The notes under the pieces: model-generated | What the model saw: only the letters and a program-made list of their open reading frames with translations | Databases searched by the model: none | What the model was told of the DNA's origin: nothing | Shown: piece after piece, positions 1 through 10,968 of the stretch | Layout: each line of letters begins with the position of its first letter | Position numbering within the stretch: the first letter of the stretch is position 1 | From: CAVQAH01 sp963784195 | GTDB taxonomy: Bacteria > Acidobacteriota > Vicinamibacteria > Vicinamibacterales > 2-12-FULL-66-21 | DNA length: 64,000 bases | Direction: 5' to 3' | NCBI GenBank assembly: GCA_963784195.1 | Contig: CAWARA010000024.1 | Span: 1-64,000 of the forward strand | Position numbers and translations under genes: made by a program

Positions 1-753
1 ACGATGCCCGCCTTGAAGTGCGGCAGGAAGTATTCGCGCAGCATCCGCTCGCTGACGGTGACGTCAATCTTGGTCCGGTCGCGTTCCTCGTTGTTGACGG
101 CGTAGTGCTTCAGCGTGGCGGCCAGCTTCAGGTACCGGGGATGGTCCCCCTGCGTGCCCTTCACGTACACCACCGTCATCCGCGAGGTCAGCCAGGTATC
201 CTCGCCGAACGCCTCCCAGATGCGGCCCCACCGCGGATCGCGGCTGATGTTGATGACCGGCGAGCGATACACGAGCCCGTTGTGCCGCAGCCGCCTGCCA
301 TCCGCCGTGACCGTGACGCTCTGCCCCTGTCCTCCCGTCGGCTCGATCTTCCCCTGAACCGTCGGCCAGTAGTTGTTGATCGCCCGCCCCTCGTCCGCGA
401 TGGCCGCCGCGACATCGTGCACCAGCGTGGGATTCCACGTGCGGCGCCGTGTCGATCGGCACCGGGAACATCGTCGTTGGCTCGGTCCACACGATGCCGT
501 GCAGGCTCTGGCTCCTGCCGTTCATCGCCGGCACGTGCAGTCGTTCGATTGCCGGCGCGGTTGTCCCGAGGAGTGACGTCTTCTCCGCCAGCGTCAGCTG
601 GCGGAGCAGATCGTCCACACGTTCGTCGAGCGGCTTTGCCGGATCGAGGAAGACCGCCCGAGCCGGCGAGCCCGCGGGTGGAGACTGCCGTGCGCTCTCG
701 AGCACCGGGACGAGGAGCACGGCGGCCAGAATCGGTATCAGCGCCTTCTTCAT
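1..753 (-). CDS. Glycoside hydrolase family 3 protein, 5' part, one frameshift, cut by window edge
   Basis: This is the N-terminal part of a secreted GH3 beta-glycosidase (beta-glucosidase or beta-xylosidase type). It opens with a signal peptide (MKKALIPILAAVLLVP) after a good AGGAG ribosome site 5 bases upstream. The mature start has the GH3 pattern of a short linker followed by LDERVDDLLRQLTLAEK. Downstream, in another frame, are the family motifs SPVINISRDPRWGR, EAFGED and KHYAVNNEE. The frame changes near 438-441: removing one C from GCGCCGCACG restores a continuous reading to the window edge. The catalytic nucleophile region lies outside the window. The gene follows the TonB receptor on the same strand, a common pairing in which the receptor imports what the hydrolase releases. 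Substrate cannot be told. Confidence 0.85.
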
Positions 754-908
754 TTCAGCTCCTGCTGGCAGAGCCGTAGCGCGGCTCGCCACACCCTCCC
801 GGCCGGCTGGCGCCGGAGGCGCGCCCCGCCGGAGCGGACGGGGGATCGGGGCCCCGCGAGCGACGGCGATGGGGGGCCCGGGGGGCGAACCGCCGGCGAA
901 GCCCCCGG

Positions 909-3900
909 CTAAAAAACGTACTTGAACCCGAACTGAACCTGGCTCGCCTGGTTCGAGGTGCTCGTCATCCGCCCGCCGGCTGCCGTGTCGATATTCGTGC
1001 TTGGACCGCTGAAGTAAACCGAGTTCAGCACGTTGAACGCTTCGGCCCGGAACTCGAGCGACTGTCCCATACGAATGTCGAAACGCTTGAACAACGACAG
1101 GTCCACGTTCCACTGGTGATCCGTGCGCAGGATTCCTGGCCCCGAATTGCCGAAGGTGAAATTCTCGGGATCGACGAACGCGGACTTGTCGAACCAGGCG
1201 TCGATGGTGGGGTTCTCCAGCTTGCCCGAGCCAATCCGATTCGGCCGCTGGCCGCCGACGCCGATGTTCGCCACGTCGCGGGAGATGGTCGGCGTGTAGG
1301 GAGGCCACTGCGGTAGGTGATGATGCTCTGAAGCTGCCACCCTCCGACTATGGCATTGGTGAGCGGGCCCGCGTCAGTGAGGAACGTGCGCCCCTTGCCG
1401 AAAGGCAGCTCGTATCCGGAGCTTGCCGCAAACAGGTGAGGGATGTCCCACGGCTGCGGCTGGACCTCGTAGGTGTAATTGCCGCCGATCTCCGGCGCCG
1501 GCACCCGGCGCGTCGCCTCGGCATAGGTGTACAGACCAGGTACCAGAACCCCCTGGACGGCCGTTGCTGCACTTTCACTTGCAAGGCGTGGTAGTCGCTC
1601 GACTGCGCCTGCGTCTGCATCGACATGTTGCCGAACCGCGGGTAGGGCCTGCGCGCCTGCACGCTGCCGGCGCCCGCCGGGGGCAGATTGATGTTCTCTG
1701 CCGCCGTCTGGTGGTCGCCGGTCGTGCCGACATAGTCGACTTCCAATGCCGTGAGGCTGGATAGCTGCCGCTGGAAGCCGATGTTCCACCGCTGATCCCG
1801 GCCCAGCCAGGCCTCGAGCGGCAGCGGCACCCAGGTGACCGCGCCGAGCGATGTCCCGACCGGAGCACCCAGCCAGAAATCCGCGAGCGTGCGCGCGGGC
1901 ACGGCGTTGGTCGCGGCGGTCACGGTCTCGCTGACGCGGAACGGGATGAAGTTGAAGTTCAGCCGGCCGTCGGTGCCCTCGGCTTCGTAGAAGATGCCGT
2001 AGCCGCCGCGGACAACCATGTTGTCGCCGAACGGTCGCCAGGCAAAGCCGAGCCGCGGCGCGATCTGGCGGTTGTCATTCTTGGTGATGTTCAGCGGCAC
2101 GCCCGGCCTCGCTGCTGGTCTGAATCAGATCGCGAGAACAGGGCATATCCGACATCCGCGAGCCGCTGCGAGCTGAGATCGATCTCGCTGGTCTTGCTCG
2201 AGACGATGATCGGACTCGGCGCGCGTGGGGTCGAACGCCGCCGCCTGCCCGCGGTAGCCGGTCAGCCAGGGCGTGTACTCGTAGCGCATCCCCAGGTTCA
2301 GGGTCAGGACGTTCGAGGACCTTGAAGTCGTCCTGGAAGAAGACGTGCCAGTAGGTGCCATATCCGCCCCACCAGGTGGCAGGGTTCGACCGCGTGGAGT
2401 TCGCAGGATAGCCGAGGAGGAAATCGGCAAAGCCGTCGCCCGTGCCGGCCGCCAATGCCGGGATCTGGGTCATCACGCCGGTGAACCCGTAGACGCCGTT
2501 ATGGTCCCGTGCGTCGGTGAACAGGATGTTCCGGCGGAATATCCGGCCGCCGAACTTCATGATGTGCGGCCCTTTCACCCACGTCAGCGTTGTCGGTGAG
2601 CTGGTACTCGCCGCGATCCTGCCATTTCGGCCGGCCGTCGCCGGCGTTGCCCGAGAATCCCGGCGTAGCCCGAGAACGTGAACTCCGGGCAGGCTGGGGA
2701 TTGCCGGGTCCTGCGCCTGCTCCAGCCCTTTGACGCCCGCGCTCGCCAGCAGATCGGAACCCTGCCCCTGAAAGTACACCGTCGACCGGTATTCGCCGTA
2801 CATCCGGCTGAAACGGAACTCGTGGACGATCGACGTGCCGAAGTTCGAGGTCAACGACACGGCGAGGTTGCAGGCGGGTCCCGATAACTCGGTCGCACCC
2901 AGCGCCGGGAACGTGCTCGGCCGCAGCTCGTGATTGGAATGGCGGCTGAATCGACCGAACAGCCTGTGATCTGCGGTCAGTTCGTGATCCATGCGCAGGG
3001 TGAACTGATCCTGGTTGAACTCGACGTATCGGGTTGCTCACCCAGGTGTTGTTCGGGCCGTTCGGCAGTGGGATGTAGCGCAGGAAGAATTCCGAGGCCG
3101 GCGCGAATCCGGTTCTGCGGGATGGCGTTGCCCGTAAACTGCGTGCGGGTCGTGCCCGCCGTGGTCAGTGGATCGAAAATTGGTGCGAGGCCCCTGGAAG
3201 TTGCCCTGGCGCTGGGCCGCGCGTCGGGACGATGGTGACGTTCGCCCGCCCAGTTCCGCCGCTGCCCCTCATAGCTCGCGAAGAAGAACGTCCTGCCTTG
3301 CCGTCGACGAGGCCCGGAATCACCACCGGGCCGCCGAACGTGCCGCCGAACTGGTTGCGCTCGAGTTTCTCCTTCGCTGCGCAAAGTAGTTCTTCGAGTC
3401 GAACGCCTGGTTGCGCAGGAACTCGAACAAGCTGCCGTGAAACCCATTGGTGCCCGACTTGGTGATGACGTTGAACGTGCCGCCGGCGCCGTGGAACTCC
3501 GCCGAGTAGGCGTTCTGCTGCACGCTGAACTCCTGCAGCGCGTCGACCGAGGTCTGGATCCAGGTCCCGCCCTGATGCTCCTCGGTGATGTCCACCCCGT
3601 CGAGCAGGAAGCGCGTCTGACGGCCGCTGACGCCGCCCATGATGTTGCCGTTGACGATCTCCGGGCGCACCAGCTGGGAGTTGCCGCTCGGCGCCAGCAG
3701 GGCCACACCCGGCGTCAACCGGGCGAGCTCGTGAAAGCTCCGGCCGTTGAGCGGAAGGTCGACGATCTGCTCGTTGGTGATCACCTGGCTGAGCGTGGCC
3801 GATTCCGTGTTGAGCAGCGGCGTCTGGGTCGTGACCAGGACTTCCGTGGCGAGCGAGCTGATGGCGAGCGTGAGCTCGACGCGCGCCACCTGGCCGACGG

Positions 3901-4202
3901 TCAGCTCGACGCCCTCCGCACCGTGGTCTGGAAACCGCTGACCGCCGCGGTCACCTTGTAGATACCCGGATCGAGCGGCGTCACGACGTAATTGCCTTCA
4001 CGATCGGTGGAGGCCGTTCTCGCCACGTTGGTGGCGAGTTCGTGACCGTGACGGTGGCGCCGGGAATCCCGGCGTGCTGCGGGTCGAAGATCGTGCCGAC
4101 GATGCGGGCGCCTTGCAGCTGAGCAATGGCGGGGCTCGCGATAGCGAGCGACAGGGCGATCGACAAGCGGTACGAGCGACAAGCCTTCGGCTCATGGTGC
4201 AT
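909..4202 (-). pseudogene. Oar-like TonB-dependent receptor, multiply frameshifted
   Basis: An outer-membrane receptor of about 1,100 codons, the usual length for Oar/carboxypeptidase-regulatory-like TonB receptors. Order: signal peptide; regulatory-like beta-sandwich (IVGTIFDPQHAGIPGATVTV, then GNYVVTPLDPGIYKV); plug (QIVDLPLNGRSFHELARLTP, RFLLDGVDITEEHQGG, TKSGTNGFHGSLFEFLRN); barrel (APRLGFAWRP, VVRGGYGIFYE, GYELPFGKGR); and C-terminal AEAFNVLNS ending in FGFKYVF. An AGGAG precedes ATG 4202. These pieces lie in different frames and the frame switches at eight or more places, including near 4040, 3910, 3375, 3040, 2640, 2100, 1550 and 1320. Homology continues across each switch, so this is one gene, not several. 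No large deletion is apparent. It is either error-laden sequence or a recently decayed gene. The neighbouring GH3 gene suggests a glycan ligand (inference). Confidence 0.85.
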
Positions 4203-4412
4203 TCGCTCCTTTTGACCTGTTGAACCTGGCATCACCTCCGAGGGGGACGAGGACGGCGCCATGCTATAGCACACTGGCGTCAGGCCGGTAGGCCGAGTTC
4301 CAGTTGAGTGGGGAGCAGTGTTCGCCTCCACGCTCATACGCGGACGATAGCCTGACACCGCGAAGGGATGTTTATCGTAGCTGGCGCTGCGACACCAGGG
4401 TATTCGAAACGT

Positions 4413-6843
4413 CTATTCATATCGCAACGCCACGACCGGATCGACCTTCGTCGCACGCCGCGCGGGCACGTATGACGCCAGGCCAGCAACCGCCGCCAGC
4501 GTGAACGCCACCACCGTCATCGTCGCCGGATCGCGCGGGCTGACGTTGTAGAGCAGGTTGCCCATCAGTCCCGTGAGCGCCGATGCGCCGGCCAGGCCGA
4601 GCGCGAGGCCAACGGCCGTCAGCCACGCGCCGCGCTGGAAGACGAGGCGCAGCAGACTTGTTTGGATGCCCCCAACGCCGCGCGGATCCCCATCTCGCGC
4701 GTGCGCTGCGCGACCGAATAGGAGATCACCCCGTAGACGCCAAGCCCGGCGAGCACGAGCGCGACGGCGCCAAAGACACTCAGCAGCACCGACTGGAGGC
4801 GACGGCCGGCCATGGCCAGATCGCGAATCTGGTCGACCGTGCGGACGTTGATGATCGCCTGATCCTTGCTGACGGAATGAATCGCCGCGGTGATGGCCTT
4901 CTGCAGCGTCAGCGGATCGATGCTGGCGCGAACGCTGAGCACCATGCCGTAGACGGGACTCTGCTCGTGCGAGACGTACACGCCTGCGGACTGATCGTCG
5001 GCCGGCCCGCCGATTTTCTCGTCGCCAATCATGCCGACGACCTCCCACGAGATCTCGGAACCGAGCTCGGTCTTGCCCGGGACGATCTCCTGGATCAGGA
5101 TGTGTTGCCCGATCGGATCCTCGTCGCGAAAGTAGCGGCGCGCAAATCGCTCGTTGATGACCAGCACCGGCGGCGAGCTTCGCGTGTCACTATCCGAGAG
5201 CGCCCGGCCTTTGACGATCCGGATGCCCAGCGTCGAGAAATACGAGGGGCTGACGACTTTGAAGAACCCGCCCTGACGGTTGGCGCGATCGACGGTCGGT
5301 CGATTGGCGATCTGCATGGGCATGCCGAAACACGTGCCCTGCATCGGCGGCGCGCAGCTGTACGCCGTCTCGCGTACGCCGGGCACCGCCTCGACCGCAG
5401 CGCGCACCTCCCTGAGATACCTGTTCACCTGATCGGCATCGGGAAACCGATCGGTCGGGATCGGCAGCTGCATCGTCAACAGGTTCGTCGAATCGAAGCC
5501 GGCGTCGACATTCATCAGCCGGAAGAAGCTGCGCATCATCAGCCCCGATCCGACCAGCAGCACGAACGCCAGTGCGACTTCGGCGACGATGAGCGCGTCG
5601 CGAAGACGACGCCGCGCGAGGCTGCCGCTGGAGGATCGATTGTCGTCCTTCATGGCGGAGGCGAGATCGGGACGTGTGGCCTGAATGGCGGGCACGAGGC
5701 CGAACAGGATGCCCGTGGAAATCGCGACGACCATGGCGAACGCCAGCACCCGCGCGTCCATGCCGATGGCGATCTCACGCGCAAACGAGAAGGGCGGCAG
5801 CAGCGTGAGCATCGCGCGCATCAAGCCGTAGCCGACGGCGAGTCCGAGCGCGCCACCAGCCCCGACAGCAGGACGTGTTCCGTGAGGAACTGCCGGATCA
5901 GCGACCCGCGCCGGGCGCCCAGCGAGGCGCGACGACGACTTCACGTTCGCGGGACAGGCCGCGCGTGAGCGCGAGATTGGCGAGGTTGGCGCATCCGATC
6001 AGGAGGACAAACCGGTCGCCGCCATCAACACCAGGAGCGCCCTGCGCATGTCTGGTCCAATCGAGCGTGTCGGCATAGCGCTCCACGACAACGCCCCAGC
6101 CGTTGTTCGACGCCGGGAACTCCGTGGCGATCCGAGCGCCGAGCCCGCTCATGGCCGATTGCGCCTGGTCAAGGGAGAGCCCGGCTTCAGCCGCCCGAAC
6201 GACACGAGCCAGTGAAAGTCGCGCGTCATGTTCGACGGTTCGAACGCCAGGGCCGCCAGATCTGATTGAACGCGCGGTCGAACGCGCTGCCCTTCGGCAG
6301 CACGCCGATCACCGTGTGCGGCTGGTTATCGAGCAGGATCGGCCGATTCACGATACCGGGATCCGCGCCGAACTGGCTGACCCAGAGCGCGTGGCTGAGG
6401 ATCACGACACGGTGATTGCCGAGCTGATCCTCACCGGGCGCGAACGTCCGTCCGAGAGCAGGTTCGATCCTGAAGATGCGAAAGTAGTCTGCCGAGACGC
6501 GTGCGCCGCGCAGCTGCACGGGCTCGCTGACGCCCGTCAGCGTGGCGCCGCCGCCCGTTTGCGCCGCGAGAAAGTCAAACGCCGTGTTGTCGCGCTGCCA
6601 ATCGAGAAAATTGAGCGTCGAGATCGAGTTCCGTTCGCCTTGAGGCGGCTTTTCCATCACGCGCACGATGCGGTCCGAATCCGGATATGGGAGGGGCTTC
6701 AGCAACACACCGTCGACGAAGCTGAATATTGCGGTGTTGGCGCCAATGCCGATCGCGAACGTCAGCATTGCGATGGACGTGTAACCGGGGCTCTTCCGCA
6801 GCATCCGCAGCGCATATCGCAGATCTCTCGTGAACGACGCCAT
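4413..6843 (-). pseudogene. ADOP-type MacB/FtsX permease, multiply frameshifted
   Basis: Member of the acidobacterial duplicated orphan permease family: two FtsX-like membrane modules, each preceded by a MacB periplasmic core domain. The N-terminus (MASFTRDLRYALRMLRKSPG, then a first TM helix ending in GVLLKPLPYPD) is typical. The central ALIVAEVALAFVLLVGSGLM and the C-terminal SVAQRTREMGIRAALGAS and VPARRATKVDPVVALRYE motifs are present. About four frame changes (around 6240, 6030, 5900 and 4670) break it into pieces, although the order and spacing of homology are normal for roughly 810 residues. The length is 3n+1. No ATP-binding subunit is nearby. These permeases are thought to act in export or envelope processes, but no substrate is known. 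Confidence 0.85.
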
Positions 6844-6989
6844 GTTCAGCCTCCCGATGCGCGAGCCCGGATGCGGGCAGACGTGGTTGGTCACGGCAAC
6901 CGGGCCACGGCGGGTTAGACGAGATGAGGGAGTTGAAGGTTGGCGCAGCCGACCTCAAGCGGGCCGCTCGCAGGGGACCTTCATAGGAG

Positions 6990-8153
6990 TCAGTCGCGGG
7001 TGCTCGCTGACGTTGGAATGGCCCGAAGCCGATCGGCGATCGCCATTGCGATCCTGCGAGCGGTGGGCGCGTTGGGGTGCAAATCCCCTGGAATTCGCCA
7101 CCCATCGTCGAACTCCACGAACACGTACGCCAATCCAGGATCGTCAAGAATCCGCCGCCGTAACGTGCGTTCGACGTCATCTTCCCGATTGAACTGGGGG
7201 ACGACGATGAGCGGCGTGGCGCCGCGTGCGGTGGCGAGCGCCTCAGTCGCGCGAAGCACTTCGGACGTCACCGCAATGCCGCGCTCGATTGTCGTTTCGC
7301 GGCGATACGGCACGATGAGCGTCGCCAGTGACATCAGCCGCGCGTGCGGGACCGCCGGAAGCCAGATCAATCCCGGTCCGAGATGCGGACGATTGTCGTC
7401 GAGATTCCGGCCGAGGAGCGCGGTCATGAAGAGCGTGACGAGCGCGACGGGCCGCTGGAAGCGTGGCAGTTCGGATTCGACGCGCAGGTACGACTGATCG
7501 GTCGCGTAGCCGTGCACCGCGAGGTTCGCGCTTTGCACGTCCATCAGCACGCCAACCTGCGTCGGGATCGTCTCGTCCCAGTTCAGCCCTTCTCCGAGCA
7601 TTACCGACTCGCCCGCAAAGATAATCGTCGGCCGCGCGGGATCGACGGGCTCGTTGACGCTCCGCACGCGATAGCCGGCAGCGTCGAAGGCGAAGGAGAT
7701 CGTTCGTCCGCCGACGGTCTTGTGCCCCTCGCGGCTCGGGACGAACGTCCAGCCGAGTCGCGGATCGGGACGCCGCAACGGCTCGGTGGACGCGAGCAGC
7801 CACTCCGTCGACGGATGCAGCCAAGTCAGAGCGAGTTGGCCTGCGCCAATCGCGAGAATGGCGGCAATCGCGGCGGCTATCACGGCAGACGGGCGTTGCG
7901 CCGCGAGTCGACCGATGCGAGGGCGCGCAACGAGCAGCAGAAACAGGCCCAGCAGCGCGAGCGCGACTCGCGACGACGATTGGAGGAACACGTACCAGCG
8001 GCGCATCAGATAGAACGATGGCAGCAGGTGATGGTCGAACCAGCTTTGCGTGAGGACGATCGCGAGCACGATGAGTCCGATGCCGGTCAGTGCGACGAGC
8101 ACTTCCGCAATCGCGCGTCGCGGCGACAAGCTCGACGGTGCCCGGTCAGTCAC
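6990..8153 (-). CDS. Membrane-anchored SGNH/GDSL-like hydrolase
   Basis: A 387-residue protein with about three N-terminal TM segments (residues roughly 18-40, 58-75, 90-110) and an extracytoplasmic C-terminal domain. That domain resembles the SGNH fold: FAGESVMLGEG around residue 190 fits the nucleophile block with Ser, SANLAVHGYATDQSY fits block II with Asn and Gly, and the terminal GDLHPNAPTARRIA supplies the DxxH block. SGNH proteins of this layout often modify or trim acyl groups on surface glycans. It diverges from the ferritin-like gene across only 52 bp and so may share its control region. Carbamoyltransferase/DUF5989 loci in other bacteria often contain an SGNH-type protein (family knowledge). 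Its substrate is unknown. Confidence 0.7.
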   Translation of the reverse strand: MTDRAPSSLSPRRAIAEVLVALTGIGLIVLAIVLTQSWFDHHLLPSFYLMRRWYVFLQSSSRVALALLGLFLLLVARPRIGRLAAQRPSAVIAAAIAAILAIGAGQLALTWLHPSTEWLLASTEPLRRPDPRLGWTFVPSREGHKTVGGRTISFAFDAAGYRVRSVNEPVDPARPTIIFAGESVMLGEGLNWDETIPTQVGVLMDVQSANLAVHGYATDQSYLRVESELPRFQRPVALVTLFMTALLGRNLDDNRPHLGPGLIWLPAVPHARLMSLATLIVPYRRETTIERGIAVTSEVLRATEALATARGATPLIVVPQFNREDDVERTLRRRILDDPGLAYVFVEFDDGWRIPGDLHPNAPTARRIAMAIADRLRAIPTSASTRD

Positions 8154-8205
8154 AGAAAACCAGTACGGTCATTTGCGAAGACTATGTTAGATGTAGAAGC
8201 TACCG

Positions 8206-8958
8206 ATGTCTGCTGGCACCCGATCGGCGCCGTTGGATCGGCTGCTTCGGCCTCTGCACAAGTGGGTGTGGAGCGATCACGATCGGCGTGTCCGGAAGCT
8301 GTTGATCTTCGGAGACGTGGAAACCGACGGCGGCCGCGACATCCTGCGCGCGTCCGAAGTCACTCCCGATCCATTGCTGCGCCGGCTCTACCTCGAGCAC
8401 GCGATCGACGAACTGCATCACGGCGTGTTGTTCCGCGAGCGTGGTGAGGCACTGCTCCGGCAGCGGGGCCTGCGCGAGGGCGGATTCTTTTCCGGAAATC
8501 CGTTACCTGGCGGACACGGACTCGATGACCTCGTCGTCGAAGACCAGGGCGATCCGAGACTGCTCGCGTTTCTCCACATCGCGGAAAAAACTGCGGCCGG
8601 ACGCTTTGCGATCTATAAGGATTGCGTCGACGATGACCCGGCGACGCGCGCGATCTTCGAGGAAGTCCTGCGCGATGAAGTCTTTCACATGAACTACAGC
8701 TACCAGCAGCTCGGACGCCTCACACCGGAGCTTCAGCGACGTCATGTCTGGCGTGCGCGCGGCACGAGGCTCTGGAATCGCTATCTGCGGGTCGCGGCCG
8801 CGATCGCCGGACTCATCGGCAATACCTTGCTCACGGGCATCTACTTCATTCTGTTGCCGCCGTTCGCGTGGGCCGCCCGCCGTGCGGAGCGGCGCGAGAC
8901 GCCGGGCTGGCGCGCGATTGCGCCCGACCGCCCGGCGTCGCCGACCAGCCAGTACTGA
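8206..8958 (+). CDS. Membrane-anchored ferritin-like di-iron protein
   Basis: A 250-residue protein that reads as a four-helix di-iron bundle followed by one membrane helix. Candidate metal ligands follow the E / ExxH / E / ExxH pattern: E39 (FGDVETDGG), E69 and H72 (DELHH), E127 (HIAEKTA), E158 and H161 (RDEVFH). The hydrophobic stretch at about 196-226 would tether it to the membrane, with a basic tail. Ferritin-like proteins of this kind include oxidases, hydroxylases and iron-handling proteins, and the sequence alone does not choose between them. It is the first gene of a plus-strand operon and ends one base before the carbamoyltransferase start. This suggests it oxidises or hydroxylates the same molecule that is then carbamoylated (inference). 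Confidence 0.75.
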   Translation: MSAGTRSAPLDRLLRPLHKWVWSDHDRRVRKLLIFGDVETDGGRDILRASEVTPDPLLRRLYLEHAIDELHHGVLFRERGEALLRQRGLREGGFFSGNPLPGGHGLDDLVVEDQGDPRLLAFLHIAEKTAAGRFAIYKDCVDDDPATRAIFEEVLRDEVFHMNYSYQQLGRLTPELQRRHVWRARGTRLWNRYLRVAAAIAGLIGNTLLTGIYFILLPPFAWAARRAERRETPGWRAIAPDRPASPTSQY

Positions 8959-8959
8959 T

Positions 8960-10756
8960 ATGAAGATTCTCGGCATCTCCGCGCACTACCACGATTCGGC
9001 AGCCGCGCTTGTCGTGGACGGTGTTCCGGTGGCTGCGGTCCAGGAAGAACGCCTGTCACGACGGAAGAACGATGCGGGATTCCCACTGAACGCGATCGAG
9101 TGGTGCCTGGACCACGTGAAGCTCGACCCCGGCGATCTCGATGCCGTCGTGTTCTACGAGCGCAGCATGCTCAAGTTCGCCCGGATTCTCACGTGCACGC
9201 TGCGTGCATTCCCGCGATCGTGGCGATCGTTTCCGCACGCCATGAAAAACACGCTCAGCGAAAAGGTCTGGGTGCGCGGCGTCATCGCGTCGCACCTCGG
9301 TGTCGATCGCAGGAAGATTCTTTTCACCGGGCACCACGAGGCCCACGCAGCCGCCGCGTTCCTGACATCGCCGTCACGACGCGCAGCCATCCTCACCGCC
9401 GACGGCGTTGGTGAATGGGCGACGCTCACGGCCGGCGTTGGAGCCCGGGGCGAGAACCTCGGAGCCCCGGGTCTTCAGACCGGGGGAACCAGCCTCTCCC
9501 TCCTCCGCGAGATCCGATTCCCTCACTCGCTCGGCATGCTCTACTCGACGTTCACGGCGTACCTCGGCTTCGCGGTCAACGAAGACGAGTACAAAGTGAT
9601 GGGGCTCGCCGCCTACGGCCGTCCCACCATGCTCGATCAGGTTCGCAAGGTGATCCGCCGCACGCCGGACGGCGCGTTCACGATCGTGCCGGAGTACTTC
9701 GAGTACCAGACGACGGCGACGCGATCGTACTCGTCGAAGTTCGTGGATCTCTTCGGGCCGCCGCGTCCGTCCTACGAGCCGATCGACGTCGAGACCGCCG
9801 CAGGCCGGCGATTCGCCGACATCGCGGCGAGCGTGCAGCGCGTGCTCGAGGATACGCTCGTGGAGATCGCGCGCGCGCTGCAGCAGGAAACGAAGCTGCC
9901 GGATCTCTGCTTCGGCGGAGGGGTTGCGTTGAATGGCGTGGCCAATGCGCGCATCCTCGCGGAATCCGGATTCGAGCGCGTGTTCGTGCCGCCCGCGCCC
10001 GGTGACGCTGGTTGTGCGCTCGGCGCAGCGCTCTACGCCGATCGCCTGTACTTCAAGAACCCCGATCGGGACGTGCCCGATCATCCGTTCTGGGGCCCGG
10101 CGGTCGATGCCGCTCATCTCGCCCGGGCGGCGCGGGAAGACGATCAGCACGTGGACGAGCTCGACGACGCCGCGCTCATCGAACGGGTCGCCGCCGATCT
10201 CGCCGCCAACCGCATCGTCGGCTGGATGGACGGCGCCAGCGAGTACGGGCCGCGCGCGCTCGGCCATCGCAGTCTGCTCGCCGCGCCGCACGCGATCGGA
10301 ATGCGCGATCGGCTCAATCGCGACATCAAGCATCGCGAGGACTTCCGGCCGTTCGCGCCGGTTGTCACTGCCGAAGCGGCGGATCGGTATTTCGAATTGC
10401 CCGCCGGCGGCGCGCGGCTCGCGCGCTTCATGTCGGGCGTGTTTCCCGTGCGGCCCGAATGGCGCGCCGAGCTCGCGGCCGTGACGCATGTGGACGGATC
10501 CGCGCGGGTGCAGGTGCTCGAGCGCAGCATGGCGCCGCGGCTGCACGCACTGCTCGAGGCTTACGGACGCCGCCGCGGGATTCCCGTGCTCCTCAACACT
10601 TCTTTCAATGTGGCGGGCGAGCCCATCGTCAACACGGCACTCGAGGGCTACTCGACGTTCCGCCGATGCGGCATCGACGCGCTCGTGGCCGGGTCGGCCG
10701 TCGTGACCAAGCGCGCCACCGCGTCCGCGAAACGGGCAAAGGAGTACGTCGCATGA
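8960..10756 (+). CDS. NodU/CmcH-family carbamoyltransferase
   Basis: A 598-residue enzyme expected to transfer a carbamoyl group from carbamoyl phosphate, via carbamoyl-adenylate, to a hydroxyl of a sugar or secondary metabolite. The N-terminal half is the Kae1-like domain: MKILGISAHYHDSAAALV, the metal-binding GHHEAHAAAAF, and ILTADGVGEW. The C-terminal domain has the substrate-binding EYGPRALGHRSLL and the family signature LNTSFNVAGEPIVNT. The ATG at 8960 fits the family N-terminus; an upstream in-frame start at 8744 would lie inside the ferritin-like gene. The stop overlaps the next start by ATGA. Acceptor unknown. It is intact, unlike many genes in this window. Confidence 0.93.
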   Translation: MKILGISAHYHDSAAALVVDGVPVAAVQEERLSRRKNDAGFPLNAIEWCLDHVKLDPGDLDAVVFYERSMLKFARILTCTLRAFPRSWRSFPHAMKNTLSEKVWVRGVIASHLGVDRRKILFTGHHEAHAAAAFLTSPSRRAAILTADGVGEWATLTAGVGARGENLGAPGLQTGGTSLSLLREIRFPHSLGMLYSTFTAYLGFAVNEDEYKVMGLAAYGRPTMLDQVRKVIRRTPDGAFTIVPEYFEYQTTATRSYSSKFVDLFGPPRPSYEPIDVETAAGRRFADIAASVQRVLEDTLVEIARALQQETKLPDLCFGGGVALNGVANARILAESGFERVFVPPAPGDAGCALGAALYADRLYFKNPDRDVPDHPFWGPAVDAAHLARAAREDDQHVDELDDAALIERVAADLAANRIVGWMDGASEYGPRALGHRSLLAAPHAIGMRDRLNRDIKHREDFRPFAPVVTAEAADRYFELPAGGARLARFMSGVFPVRPEWRAELAAVTHVDGSARVQVLERSMAPRLHALLEAYGRRRGIPVLLNTSFNVAGEPIVNTALEGYSTFRRCGIDALVAGSAVVTKRATASAKRAKEYVA

Positions 10757-10965
10757 TCAAGAAACGTGGCAACATCCGTCGACGCATGACGATCCTTGCG
10801 AGTACGCCCGGATCGATCGCCGATCTCGCTCGCGGATTGTGGCGTCGCGACTCCGGCGCCCGCTGGCTCGCGCCGCTCGCGATCTTCCTCTGCGTCTTCG
10901 GTCTGATCCTCATCCTCGCCGGGACGGTCGAGGCGCTCGCGCCGTTCATCTACGCGATCTTCTGA
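10753..10965 (+). CDS. Small single-TM protein, DUF5989-like
   Basis: A 70-residue protein whose start overlaps the carbamoyltransferase stop (ATGA). It has a basic cytoplasmic head (MIKKRGNIRRR), an amphipathic segment (SIADLARGLWRRD) and one membrane helix (about residues 39-68, ending APFIYAIF). Size, the WLAPLAI...L helix and its place directly after a carbamoyltransferase match the DUF5989 proteins found beside carbamoyltransferases and SxtJ-like membrane proteins (recognised from context). It may help hold the pathway enzymes at the membrane, together with the anchored ferritin-like protein (inference). Confidence 0.75.
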   Translation: MIKKRGNIRRRMTILASTPGSIADLARGLWRRDSGARWLAPLAIFLCVFGLILILAGTVEALAPFIYAIF

Positions 10966-10968
10966 CCG

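Noticed and set aside
4583..5968. A 461-codon plus-strand frame
   Set aside because: Antisense of the first ADOP. It is Arg/His-rich with no recognisable domain.
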